Shown: positions 1 to 9,372 of the stretch, in pieces | Numbering within the stretch: the first letter of the stretch is position 1 | Layout: the number at the start of each line of letters is the position of its first letter | The notes under the pieces: model-generated | The model's input: only the letters and a program-made list of their open reading frames with translations | Told to the model about the DNA's origin: nothing | The model's database searches: none | Made by a program: the position numbers and the translations under genes | Source: Gramella sp. MT6 | GTDB lineage: Bacteria > Bacteroidota > Bacteroidia > Flavobacteriales > Flavobacteriaceae | DNA: 64,000 bases | Assembly: GCF_019357415.1 (NCBI RefSeq) | Contig: NZ_CP048410.1 | Span: 3,436,501 to 3,500,500, forward strand | Reading direction: 5' to 3'

Positions 1-1157
1 AGAGGAGACCAACTCCAATCTGTTGCCTCAATTCCACTTAGCAAGGCTATTTCCTGAAAATTCTCACCACGATTATTTAACTGCAGCATATTACGGCTAA
101 ACTGACGGTGATAACCATATTTCATCCTGAGATTTAAGATATTAATATCTTCATCGCCAACAGATGCCTTTAAGGCAGTCTCATCCTCCGGTAACATATC
201 TACCGATAAAATATCTGGATAGCCATCGTGGTTTATATCTGCTACATCGCTACCCATCGAAAATCGGCTAACCTGGGTCATTTTATTTTTTATCTGTTCA
301 GTGAAAGTCCCATCTCCATTGTTCATGTACAGGTAATCGTCTTCATGAAAATCGTTACTCACATAGATATCTGTGTAACCATCATTATTCATGTCGGCAG
401 TAGCTATTCCCAGACCATAACCATTAGGACCTCCATAAATTCCGGCTTTTTCACTTACATCATAGAATTTTCCATCCCTGAATTCGAACAATTTATCACC
501 GCTAGATTCTGATCGTCTTTCCCTGATATTAGAAGGACTGAAGGATTCATCTGTATGCACAGCGTGGTTCAAAACATAGAGATCCAGATCACCATCATTG
601 TCATAATCGAAAAAAGAGGCCGACGTCCCGTAATTTTCCAATCCTATACCATATTTCCCGGCAGCTTCAGTGAAAGTATTGTCACCGTTGTTTATGAATA
701 ATTCGTTCTTCCCTTTTAAACCGTGAATTCCACTTACGGCAAGAACATAAATATCCAGTAGTCCATCAGAATTAACATCGGCCATGGTCACCCCGGTATT
801 CCAATCTGAATTACCCGTAATCCCTGAAGATTCTGAAATATCCTGAAATTTCATACTTCCCTGGTTAAGGAATAAACGGTTCTTTTCCTGGTTCGAGGTG
901 AAAAAGATGTCCTGCAAACCATCATTATTGATATCACCAATCGCAACTCCACCTCCATTGTAATAATAGAGGTATTCCAGGATGTTTAAAGAATCTGTTT
1001 CGGTAAGGTCGTTTCGAAAATCAATGCCAGTTTCTTCAGATCTCAGTTTGGTAAAAAGATGATCCTTATCCTTCACCAGATTTTCATTTTTTTCCTTTGC
1101 ACAGGAAGAAAGAAGGATCAAAATTGATAAAAGAAAGCCCCATGAAATTTTACTCAT
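1..1157 (-). CDS. FG-GAP/VCBS repeat lipoprotein, ASPIC/UnbV type (partial, C-terminus outside window)
   Basis: The reading frame runs off the left edge, so only the N-terminal 385 residues are visible. It begins with a lipoprotein signal peptide whose lipobox LLSSC places the modified Cys at residue 19. Calcium-loop repeats of the DxNxDGxxD type follow, for example DINNDGLQD. The layout matches the two complete paralogues upstream (YNGGGVAIGD, then propeller blades). The ATG at 1157 overlaps the stop of the preceding gene by 8 bases (ATGAGTAA), which points to translational coupling. Family knowledge: FG-GAP repeats fold as an integrin-like beta-propeller, and Bacteroidota ASPIC/UnbV proteins often accompany SusC/SusD pairs. 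A role as an outer-membrane surface lipoprotein in glycan or ligand capture is inferred. Confidence 0.85.
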   Translation of the reverse strand, partial: MSKISWGFLLSILILLSSCAKEKNENLVKDKDHLFTKLRSEETGIDFRNDLTETDSLNILEYLYYYNGGGVAIGDINNDGLQDIFFTSNQEKNRLFLNQGSMKFQDISESSGITGNSDWNTGVTMADVNSDGLLDIYVLAVSGIHGLKGKNELFINNGDNTFTEAAGKYGIGLENYGTSASFFDYDNDGDLDLYVLNHAVHTDESFSPSNIRERRSESSGDKLFEFRDGKFYDVSEKAGIYGGPNGYGLGIATADMNNDGYTDIYVSNDFHEDDYLYMNNGDGTFTEQIKNKMTQVSRFSMGSDVADINHDGYPDILSVDMLPEDETALKASVGDEDINILNLRMKYGYHRQFSRNMLQLNNRGENFQEIALLSGIEATDWSWSP

Positions 1158-4100
1158 TACGCTTAAATAATTTGGGTTTGGCATTGGTGATTCCTGCTAG
1201 CAGGTATTCATTGCCATTCTTATCTTTCAGCCATTTCATTGATTTAACCTCGCCTTTTAAAAGCAATCCTGAATCTTCTGAATCTGCAACCTTAAAACCT
1301 TCTTTATCATTCAGTAATATAGTACCAAAACTGGCGTCCAGCCTTCCAAACTGGGGTTTTAATGAATAATTGTTCCCGGCAAGTATCAAATCCCGGTTTC
1401 CATCATTATTAAAATCACCAGAACTAATACTACAAATACAGGAATATTGAGCCTGAGGCGGCAGGGCTTCTATTCTGAAATTAGCTTTTCCGTCATTATA
1501 GGCTATAATACTTTTAAAATTGTTGATCACACTTACTTCAGCATTTTCCAATATTTCAGATCCAAAAAGTTCCTGCACAGATTTATTCGAATACTCGCTA
1601 AACTTCATGTTCTTTTTCTTAATTGACACGATCTGTCCGGCCAATTCACGTTTAGTATGTAAGGGAATATCCCGGCCTTCAATGGTTTTGGTAAAAACCT
1701 GCTCTGTTGTCCCGTTAAGGTCAAAGTCTGTCACAAACATTTTAGCGGGTTCAGTTTGAGAGGCCTGGTAGCTGGCATTTGAACCCCTATTTCCAAGAAC
1801 AAGGTCTGGAAAACCATCATTATTAAGATCTTTCACTAGAACACTATTATATAACCCTGCATAATCTGATAACTCATTTTCCTTCAGTTTAAACCTCCCT
1901 TCCTGATTCATAAAGACCTTAGGACTCATCCACTCCCCAACCACAGTCAGGTCTTTCTGACCATCTCCATTCAGATCTTCAAAAACCGCGGCTTTTACCA
2001 TTCCGACATTCTTTAATTCAGGCGCTGCCGATTCGGTAATATCTTTAAATTCTCCTTTTCCATCGTTCTCCAGAAGTACACTTGAAACCTTAAGTCCATA
2101 GATCCCGGGAACGGTATACACGCCAAGGAAAATATCCATGTCTCCATCATTATCAATATCTGCTGTTTCTACGCTGGAGGTATTATTCGGTGAATAAGCC
2201 ACTATTTTGTAATCGCTGAATTGAAGATTTCCATTGTTTATATATACGCGAAGACCAGTTCTGGCATTCTTGAAGTTACCTCCAGAGCTTACTAAAAGAT
2301 CCAAATCTTTATCACCATCAATATCTACAAATTCAGCATCTGTATCTTCAAAATTCTCACCGGCGTCAAAAGCTATCTGTTTAAGTTGTCCAGCCTTATC
2401 TTGAAGGTAGATCCTGCCAGAAGTCCCAAAAGCACCACCAATATAAACATCATCGTTGCCATCATTATCCAGATCTGCAACGGCCATGGCGGGACCTTCC
2501 CTGGATTGCATTTTAGGAATCAAACCTTCATAATCAAAATCTACATGACGGTCTTCTATTTGAGGTTCGAAATTCGTATCTATTTCTTCAAACCAGGTCT
2601 TTTTATCTTCAAAGCTTTTTGACCATTTCTGGTTGGCTTTGGATTGATCTAGAACCAAAGTGGAATTCAATTCCGGATCTTTTACCACCATGCGTTTTTT
2701 ATCTGGAAATATGATCTGTACCGAATCTATCTTCTTTTTATCTCCCAGTCCAATGGTTTGAACATAATCTACTGAAGACTGAAAACCACGGGTGGGAATC
2801 AATTCCTGCCTTATAATTTCCCCATCAGCGAATAAATCAATTATACTGCCTACCGCCATCGTATTTTGATCTTCACCTTTTACTTTAACTTTGATAAAGT
2901 TCTGCTGTTCCTTTTCGCTGTTATTTCGATAAACGAAAGCAGGCATATTGAAGTTATTTACAATAAGATCAAGGTCCCCATCATTATCCAGGTCTGCATA
3001 GGCAGCCCCATTAGAAAAACCTGGATTATCTAAGCCCCAATCCTCGGCTTTGTTCTCGAATACGAGCTCCTTGCCATTCTTTAACGCATAGTTTGGGATT
3101 GGTGTAGAAGGCATTTTATTAATGACCTTATCTATATCCTCCTTTTTTCCCGTAATGCTCATTTTCTGAATGATATCATTGGCGAAAAAATCCATGAAAT
3201 CATTATTGGTAAGATCGTGATAAATACCATTACTCACGAAGATATCGCGATAGCCATCATTATCCATGTCGAATAACAAAGCCCCCCAACTCCAGTCGGT
3301 TTTAGCCACCCCACTATAATGGGCAATTTCAGAAAATGTACCGTCGCCATTATTTAATTGCAAGGTATTTTGCATATACTGATTATAGAAATCCCTGCTT
3401 TTCTTTAGCTGAAACAGATCATATCTTTCATAATCACCGGTTTCCTTGAGGCGTGCATCATCCTCGGGAAGCATATCTGTCACAAATATTTCAGGCAAGC
3501 CATCGTTGTTAAGATCGGCCATATCAGCTCCCATTGAAGAAAGGCTAAGGTGCTGCATATAATCCTTTATTTGCTCTTTAAAGGTGCCATCTCCCTGGTT
3601 TACATAAAGGTAATCACGTTCATAAAAATCGTTGGAAACATAGATATCTGGAAGGATATCACCGTTAATATCACCAATGGTAACACCCAAACCAAAACCG
3701 ATTAAGCTTCCGTAGATTCCAGCCTCCTCGCTAACATCAGTGAACTTGCCAATGTCGTTTCTTAGTAATTTATCTCCTCCGCCTTTGAGCACTTCAGGTA
3801 TATCCCAGTCTTCACTTCGGGTTTCCCTTTTATTAACATAGCCAAGACTACTTACCGGAATAAAACTGTTGTTAAGTATATATACATCCAGGTCTCCATC
3901 TAAATCATAATCGAAAAAAGCTGCGTGGGTACCAAAACCACTATCGTCAAGATTATATTCAGCTGCTTTTTCGGTAAAAGTCAGGTCACCATTATTGATG
4001 AAAAGCTCATTCTTTTTATCGTCCCCTTCCAGGTTTCCTGCATTACATACATAAATATCTAAAAACCCGTCGGCATTTATATCTACCATAGTTACCCCTG

Positions 4101-4458
4101 TAGACCATGACTTGCTACCCTCTGCTCCAGAAGATTCCGTGATATCTTCAAATTTGAAATTTCCTTTATTTAAATAAAGTTTGTTCTTTTTTCTATTAGC
4201 AGTAAGGTAAACATCAGGCAAACCATCATTATTAAGATCGCCAATTCCTACTCCTCCTCCATTATAGAAATTTCTATAATTGAAAATATTAAAGTCCTTC
4301 TCGTTTTCAACTTTATTAATAAAATCTATTCCTGTAGAATCTGAAGGCATTTCAGTAAAAAGAAAGTCTTCGGAAGGCTGTGCTTCAGGTTGCTCAGTAT
4401 CCCTTCCGCAGGAAACCGCCAGAAGGATCATCAAAATTTTAAACGTTCTTTTAATCAT
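1150..4458 (-). CDS. FG-GAP/VCBS repeat lipoprotein with ASPIC/UnbV domain
   Basis: The protein has 1102 residues. A lipoprotein signal peptide (lipobox LAVSC, Cys17) is followed by many FG-GAP repeats with DxNxDG or DxDNDG calcium loops, for example DLNNDGLPD near residue 74 and DLDNDGDLD near 489. An ASPIC/UnbV-like segment lies at about residues 533-605 (AVGSIIDLF, then RGFQSS, then IGLGDKKKIDSVQIIFP). A second propeller-like block fills the C-terminal half. It overlaps its upstream neighbour by 8 bases (ATGATTAA) and its downstream neighbour by 8 bases, so the three paralogues form one translationally coupled unit after susCD. It is probably anchored on the cell surface. No catalytic residues are apparent, so a binding or scaffolding role is inferred. 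Confidence 0.9.
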   Translation of the reverse strand: MIKRTFKILMILLAVSCGRDTEQPEAQPSEDFLFTEMPSDSTGIDFINKVENEKDFNIFNYRNFYNGGGVGIGDLNNDGLPDVYLTANRKKNKLYLNKGNFKFEDITESSGAEGSKSWSTGVTMVDINADGFLDIYVCNAGNLEGDDKKNELFINNGDLTFTEKAAEYNLDDSGFGTHAAFFDYDLDGDLDVYILNNSFIPVSSLGYVNKRETRSEDWDIPEVLKGGGDKLLRNDIGKFTDVSEEAGIYGSLIGFGLGVTIGDINGDILPDIYVSNDFYERDYLYVNQGDGTFKEQIKDYMQHLSLSSMGADMADLNNDGLPEIFVTDMLPEDDARLKETGDYERYDLFQLKKSRDFYNQYMQNTLQLNNGDGTFSEIAHYSGVAKTDWSWGALLFDMDNDGYRDIFVSNGIYHDLTNNDFMDFFANDIIQKMSITGKKEDIDKVINKMPSTPIPNYALKNGKELVFENKAEDWGLDNPGFSNGAAYADLDNDGDLDLIVNNFNMPAFVYRNNSEKEQQNFIKVKVKGEDQNTMAVGSIIDLFADGEIIRQELIPTRGFQSSVDYVQTIGLGDKKKIDSVQIIFPDKKRMVVKDPELNSTLVLDQSKANQKWSKSFEDKKTWFEEIDTNFEPQIEDRHVDFDYEGLIPKMQSREGPAMAVADLDNDGNDDVYIGGAFGTSGRIYLQDKAGQLKQIAFDAGENFEDTDAEFVDIDGDKDLDLLVSSGGNFKNARTGLRVYINNGNLQFSDYKIVAYSPNNTSSVETADIDNDGDMDIFLGVYTVPGIYGLKVSSVLLENDGKGEFKDITESAAPELKNVGMVKAAVFEDLNGDGQKDLTVVGEWMSPKVFMNQEGRFKLKENELSDYAGLYNSVLVKDLNNDGFPDLVLGNRGSNASYQASQTEPAKMFVTDFDLNGTTEQVFTKTIEGRDIPLHTKRELAGQIVSIKKKNMKFSEYSNKSVQELFGSEILENAEVSVINNFKSIIAYNDGKANFRIEALPPQAQYSCICSISSGDFNNDGNRDLILAGNNYSLKPQFGRLDASFGTILLNDKEGFKVADSEDSGLLLKGEVKSMKWLKDKNGNEYLLAGITNAKPKLFKRNE

Positions 4459-7400
4459 TGAATTTGGGGTATTTCACAAACTGTGTCTGGTCATTGTTTA
4501 TTCCGAAAATGAGAAAATCCTCATTTAAAACCTTTACTTTATTTATTGATTTTACCGCTCCATTAATGTAAAGTTTGTTCCCGATTAATTCAAAATCCAG
4601 ATCACCTTTATTTTTAAGAATCAAACCTTTACTGGCATCCAACCTGCCTAACTGAGTATTCACATGATAGTTATTCCCACCCAGGACGAGATCTGTTAAA
4701 CCGTCGCTATCCAGATCGGTTAATAAAATATCATGGACAGAAGAAAATTGTATTTCCCTTGGTAAGGTCTTTTTCGAAAATTCAAGATTCCCTTTATTTT
4801 CAAACAAAGTAGTTTCAAGGGTTACGACCTTCTTTAATTTCGCTTTATCAATTTTCTCTTTTGAAAAATAATCATTAAAGTCTGCTTCTGCGAAAGCAGT
4901 GTAGGATAAAAAGGATTTATTCAATTGAGGGATCTGCTTTGCCAGCTCATCTTTGGTGGCCAGAGGAGTTTCCCTGCCCTGATAAAAATAAGTGAGAATA
5001 GGGTCTACTTTCCCGTTTTCATCAAAATCATTCAGATAAAGCTTTAAAGGTTTTTTTACGCTAGCCTTCAACCTGCTATTAAGACCCCAGTTACCCGCTA
5101 TGAGATCAAGATCACCATCCTTATCAAAATCTTCGATCACAACAGAGTTCCACCAACCCTCTGTATTCGCTATTTCTTTTTTTATAAATTCTCCATTCGC
5201 GTTATTTAGCAATAAAGTTAAAGGCATATAATGACCAGCGATCACTACATCTGGTAAACCATCATTATTTATATCTTCGATTTTTGCGTCATAAGCCATT
5301 CCCAGATCTTTCAATGACCTTGAAAATCCATTTGATCTAACAAAACCAGATCCACTTTCATTGAGTAGAATTATCGCATCCTGGCTATCTCCATAACTTC
5401 CATAATCTGAATTACTAGCGATAAAAATATCTTCAAAACCATCATTATTAAAATCGGCCGCTCTTATTACAGAAGCATTGATATCTATATTCTCAAGGAT
5501 CCTCGTTTTTTCCAAATCCCCATGCTTATTTAAGTAAAGCTCCGGATAATTCTTATCGATATTATTGGGGTCTACTCCCCCATAAACAACAATAAGATCC
5601 AGCGCATTGTCATTATTGAAATCCAAGAATACCTGCCCTACCGGTTCTTTGGATTTTGAATTAATTTGAATTCTTTCATCAATTTCAAAACTACCGGTAG
5701 CATCCTGAAGCCACATTTTACCAGGATTAAATTGATCTCCCGAGATAAAAATATCTTCCCTATCGTCATTATTAAAATCGATAACAGAAATTTTCGGTCC
5801 AAGATTAGACTGTGAATAAGGGATCAGAGGTTCATAGGTAAAATCTTTAAATGAATATTCTCTATGTGAATTCTTAAATAGTAGATCTTCTGAATTTACC
5901 AACCTTTCATCTGATGCTGTGGTAATTTCAATTGCATCTTCAAATTTGATATTCAATTTTTGATCTGGCCGAACATCTTTTAGACGTTGAACATAGCCTC
6001 TGGGCCAATGTATTTCTATCGAGTCTATTTTATTTACCTGTCCCAGACCGAAATGTAATTCTGGTGGAACTGCAGACATAAAACCACGTGTGGGGTAATT
6101 TTCCATTATCTGGACATTTTTGCCATTATAAACTTTCACCTTTGCTCCAATTCCAAATTTGTTTTCTACCGGACCGCTGAATTTTACCTGCAGGTAATTT
6201 AAACTGTCCTTTTCATGGCTTAGATTTTTGTAAATAAAGGCTTCAGAATTCACGTTATTGGTTACAAGGTCAAGATCACCGTCATTGTCTAGATCTGCAT
6301 ACACTGCGCCGTTACTAAAAGATTTCTCACTCTCTATCCATTTAGAATCCATGTTTTCGAAATGAAACTCACCGCTATTCTTAAAAAAATAGTTGGGAGT
6401 TCGTTTTTCAGGGATCTCTTTTATAATCTTTAAATCCTGATCGGTAATTCCTTTACTTAAGCGTTTCTGGATATTTTCATTAGCGATAAAGCTTATGTAA
6501 TCCATATCGTTTGTCGCTCCTAAAATACCGTTGGAGATAAAAAGATCCTTTTTTCCGTCATTATCAAGATCTGCAAATAATGGCGCCCAACTCCATTCTG
6601 TTGCGGCTATGCCAGAAAGATGCGCTATTTCGCTAAAATTGAAATTCCCCTGATTTAACTGCAAAGCATTCTGCATGTACTGGTTTGCATAACCTTTATT
6701 CAAATAATTATTATATATCTGATAAGAATAATCGGTTCCCGAGGCCTTGTAGGTGGTAAGGTCTTCAGGCAGCATATCCAGACTGATTATATCCTGCAGC
6801 CCATCGTTATTAAAATCGGCAATATCAACACCCATAGAATAATGAGAGGTGTGTTCTATACCACTGTTATCTTCCGAAATATGATCTTTAAAGGTTCCAT
6901 CAGTTTGATTTATATACAGGTAATCATTCTCAAAAAAATCGTTACCTACATAAATATCGGGATAACCATCATTGTTGAGATCTCCAATCGCAAGACCTAG
7001 TCCATAACCAATTTTACTACTAAAGATTCCGCTTTCCTCTGATACGTCCTTAAACCTGCCATTTTCATTTATAAATAAGCGATCTCCAGAAATACTATCT
7101 ATAACATTTCTGGTAGTTCCCATTCCATAATTTGAATTTGGATGAACTGAATGATTCATTAAAAAAACATCAAGGTCTCCATCCAAATCGTAATCAAAAA
7201 ATGCAGATTGGGTAGACATCCCACTGAAATCCAAATTATATTTTTCAGCTTCCTCAGTAAACGAAGGTATTCCATCTGGGTCATTGCCCTGGTTTACATA
7301 TAATTTATTTACCCCTTTAAGTGTTTTATAGTTACCTACCTCGCAAACGTAGATATCTAAAAGTCCGTCATTATTGATATCTACAATAGTTACACCGGTA

Positions 7401-7741
7401 GACCAGGATTTCTTTTGTTGAATACCTGCAGATTTGGATATTTCTTTAAACTTAAAATTACCCTGATTAAGAAAAAGCTTATCGCTATCCATGTTGGCAG
7501 AGAAATAAAGATCAATGAGCCCGTCATTATTAAAATCTGCAGCAGCTACACCGGCTCCATTATAGAAATACAGGTAATTAAGGATATTGAGATCTTTAGT
7601 AGAGGTGATCTCATTTTTAAAATTAACACCGGTTTCTTCTGAAGGTAAGATCTGAAACCTGGCATCTTCAAGGATGTTGGTTTCATCTTCACAAGAGATA
7701 ATAAGGAAAATACAACACAATAATAAAACTGATCTTTTCAA
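4451..7741 (-). CDS. FG-GAP/VCBS repeat lipoprotein with ASPIC/UnbV domain
   Basis: The protein has 1096 residues and is a clear paralogue of the next two genes, with the same order of parts. These are a lipoprotein signal (FLIISC, Cys17), a conserved YNGAGVAAADFNNDG start of the repeat region, several DxNNDGxxD loops, an ASPIC/UnbV-like stretch near the middle (FGIGAKVKVY, then RGFMSAVPPELHFGLG, then DSIEIHWPRG) and a second repeat block. It is the first gene after susD but is separated from it by 86 bases holding a terminator-like hairpin, so it is probably expressed at a lower level than susCD. Its function is inferred to be surface binding together with the SusCD transporter. The substrate cannot be read from the sequence. 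Confidence 0.9.
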   Translation of the reverse strand: MKRSVLLLCCIFLIISCEDETNILEDARFQILPSEETGVNFKNEITSTKDLNILNYLYFYNGAGVAAADFNNDGLIDLYFSANMDSDKLFLNQGNFKFKEISKSAGIQQKKSWSTGVTIVDINNDGLLDIYVCEVGNYKTLKGVNKLYVNQGNDPDGIPSFTEEAEKYNLDFSGMSTQSAFFDYDLDGDLDVFLMNHSVHPNSNYGMGTTRNVIDSISGDRLFINENGRFKDVSEESGIFSSKIGYGLGLAIGDLNNDGYPDIYVGNDFFENDYLYINQTDGTFKDHISEDNSGIEHTSHYSMGVDIADFNNDGLQDIISLDMLPEDLTTYKASGTDYSYQIYNNYLNKGYANQYMQNALQLNQGNFNFSEIAHLSGIAATEWSWAPLFADLDNDGKKDLFISNGILGATNDMDYISFIANENIQKRLSKGITDQDLKIIKEIPEKRTPNYFFKNSGEFHFENMDSKWIESEKSFSNGAVYADLDNDGDLDLVTNNVNSEAFIYKNLSHEKDSLNYLQVKFSGPVENKFGIGAKVKVYNGKNVQIMENYPTRGFMSAVPPELHFGLGQVNKIDSIEIHWPRGYVQRLKDVRPDQKLNIKFEDAIEITTASDERLVNSEDLLFKNSHREYSFKDFTYEPLIPYSQSNLGPKISVIDFNNDDREDIFISGDQFNPGKMWLQDATGSFEIDERIQINSKSKEPVGQVFLDFNNDNALDLIVVYGGVDPNNIDKNYPELYLNKHGDLEKTRILENIDINASVIRAADFNNDGFEDIFIASNSDYGSYGDSQDAIILLNESGSGFVRSNGFSRSLKDLGMAYDAKIEDINNDGLPDVVIAGHYMPLTLLLNNANGEFIKKEIANTEGWWNSVVIEDFDKDGDLDLIAGNWGLNSRLKASVKKPLKLYLNDFDENGKVDPILTYFYQGRETPLATKDELAKQIPQLNKSFLSYTAFAEADFNDYFSKEKIDKAKLKKVVTLETTLFENKGNLEFSKKTLPREIQFSSVHDILLTDLDSDGLTDLVLGGNNYHVNTQLGRLDASKGLILKNKGDLDFELIGNKLYINGAVKSINKVKVLNEDFLIFGINNDQTQFVKYPKFND

Positions 7742-7775
7742 AATCGGCTATTTGGGGTTAAGCTGTATTAAATTA

Positions 7776-7804
7776 AAAGCCTTTCCAAATTACGGAAAGG
7801 CTTT
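7776..7804 (-). terminator. hairpin between susD and the FG-GAP genes (attenuator or terminator)
   Basis: An 11-base stem (AAAGCCTTTCC paired with GGAAAGGCTTT) encloses a 7-base loop. On the minus strand the stem runs into a T-rich tract. It lies between the susD stop and the first FG-GAP start, so it probably reduces read-through inside the operon rather than marking its true end. Confidence 0.6.
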
Positions 7805-7827
7805 AAAATTATGAACACAAAATCTAA

Positions 7828-9360
7828 TTAATATCCAGGATTCTGAGAGATATTTGGATTCGTAGATAATGCTGCTGGTGGAATAGGGAACAACAAATAT
7901 GTTTCTGTTGTTTCCGGTTTCTCATGGTGCGCATCTAAATAAGTAGAAAAACGAATCTGATCATTTCTTCTCCATCCTTCCCAATATAACTCTCTAGCTC
8001 GTTCATCTATAAGATCATCTAAGGTTACAGCAGCAAGATCTGAAGCTCCCCTTAGAACTCGAATAGAATTAACTAAAGACTCAGGAGTATCACCCATAGT
8101 TGCAGAACCCCCTCTTAAGATTGCTTCCGCCTTCATCAATAAAGCATCTGCTAATCTAAAATGAACATAATCATTTCCCGGTGATGCAGTATTTACAAAA
8201 TCTACAGGATACTTTATAACCCTGATTCCTGCTACCTCACTTGCAGCGGTAAGTGAAAAATCTTTTGTAAATGCTAATGGATCTCCGTTCCTATCTTCAA
8301 GAGGAGTTCCATCTGCAGCATATTGCTGACCTAATAAGAAACCTGCATTCATTCCGGTATTTCCTTCGAAATAATCTGGAGTAAACTCTCTACGCATATC
8401 TCCATCTTCGTACAGATCATAGATCTCTGCAAGGGTTACAAATCCATTCCAACCATCTGGCTGGTTATTGTAGTGAAGGGTCATGTGCCATCTGGAATGG
8501 GTATTTGCAGGATTATTTCCCCGGTCATTCTGGCTTACGAATATATTTTCAGAACTATCGTCTGAATTTGTTGGAGAGAAGTTATCAAAATACATAGTTT
8601 CTAATTCATAATCTCCAGAACTAATGATCGCATCAACATGAGAGATCACCGTGTTCATATCACCTGAATCGAAGCTGAAAGGTCCTGCCGAGGCTGCATT
8701 GGTACTTGCGTCTGTCGCCATATATACAGCTTTGTTCAAGTAAGCCTTTGCTAGTAAAAAGTGAGCAGCATTTTGATTTGCTACTGATGGGTCTCCGGTA
8801 TCTGGAAGATCATCTATGATTTCCTCTAATTCTGCAATAACAAAATTGATTCCTTCAGGTCTGTTCAAAGTAATAGATGGAGGGGACGTAAGGTCTTCTC
8901 CAGGCTCTCTACCCAGAACCAATCCAAAGTTATCTACCAAATGGAAAGCGAAAAACGCTCTTAAGAATCTCGCTTGTGCAGCCTGCTCAGGATTCGGGTC
9001 AAATTCCAAAACCTGGGTAGAACGGAAAATTCCACTTAATAAACCTGTATAGGCATTGTTTATAAAGTTATTAGAGCTAGCCCAGCTGTGTGTATGCAGG
9101 TTTCTCCAAACTCCACCATCATCCCAGTCTGGACCACGAGTAGGTCCGGCTAGTTCATCTGATGTGTGCTCCTGTAAAGCGAAAATGTTATCCTGTGTAT
9201 CAAACATCCTCATAGCCTGGTAAGCCGAAGTGAGTAGTGACTCTGTATCTGCAGTAGTAGCTGCAACTTCACTACCAACTGTATCGTTCAATTCCTCATC
9301 CAGCGTAGTACACCCGAATGTAAGAATGCTAACGAATAAAATTAATACTATTTTTTTCAT
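7828..9360 (-). CDS. SusD/RagB family nutrient-binding outer-membrane lipoprotein
   Basis: The protein has 510 residues with a lipoprotein signal peptide (TFGC, Cys17) followed by the typical SusD N-terminus (TLDEEL, then TTADTESLLTSAYQAM). The C-terminal region carries the family pattern of FRLADALLMKAEA, then RARELYWEGWRRNDQIRF, and an ending near NPNISQNPGY. SusD proteins sit on the cell surface as the lid of the SusC TonB-dependent channel and help capture oligosaccharides or other ligands. The gene starts 12 bases after the susC stop, the canonical pairing. The neighbouring dehydrogenase and keto-sugar genes suggest a sugar or glycoside substrate, but that is inference. No glycoside hydrolase of a known family is nearby. 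Confidence 0.95.
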   Translation of the reverse strand: MKKIVLILFVSILTFGCTTLDEELNDTVGSEVAATTADTESLLTSAYQAMRMFDTQDNIFALQEHTSDELAGPTRGPDWDDGGVWRNLHTHSWASSNNFINNAYTGLLSGIFRSTQVLEFDPNPEQAAQARFLRAFFAFHLVDNFGLVLGREPGEDLTSPPSITLNRPEGINFVIAELEEIIDDLPDTGDPSVANQNAAHFLLAKAYLNKAVYMATDASTNAASAGPFSFDSGDMNTVISHVDAIISSGDYELETMYFDNFSPTNSDDSSENIFVSQNDRGNNPANTHSRWHMTLHYNNQPDGWNGFVTLAEIYDLYEDGDMRREFTPDYFEGNTGMNAGFLLGQQYAADGTPLEDRNGDPLAFTKDFSLTAASEVAGIRVIKYPVDFVNTASPGNDYVHFRLADALLMKAEAILRGGSATMGDTPESLVNSIRVLRGASDLAAVTLDDLIDERARELYWEGWRRNDQIRFSTYLDAHHEKPETTETYLLFPIPPAALSTNPNISQNPGY

Positions 9361-9372
9361 AAGAATATTTTA

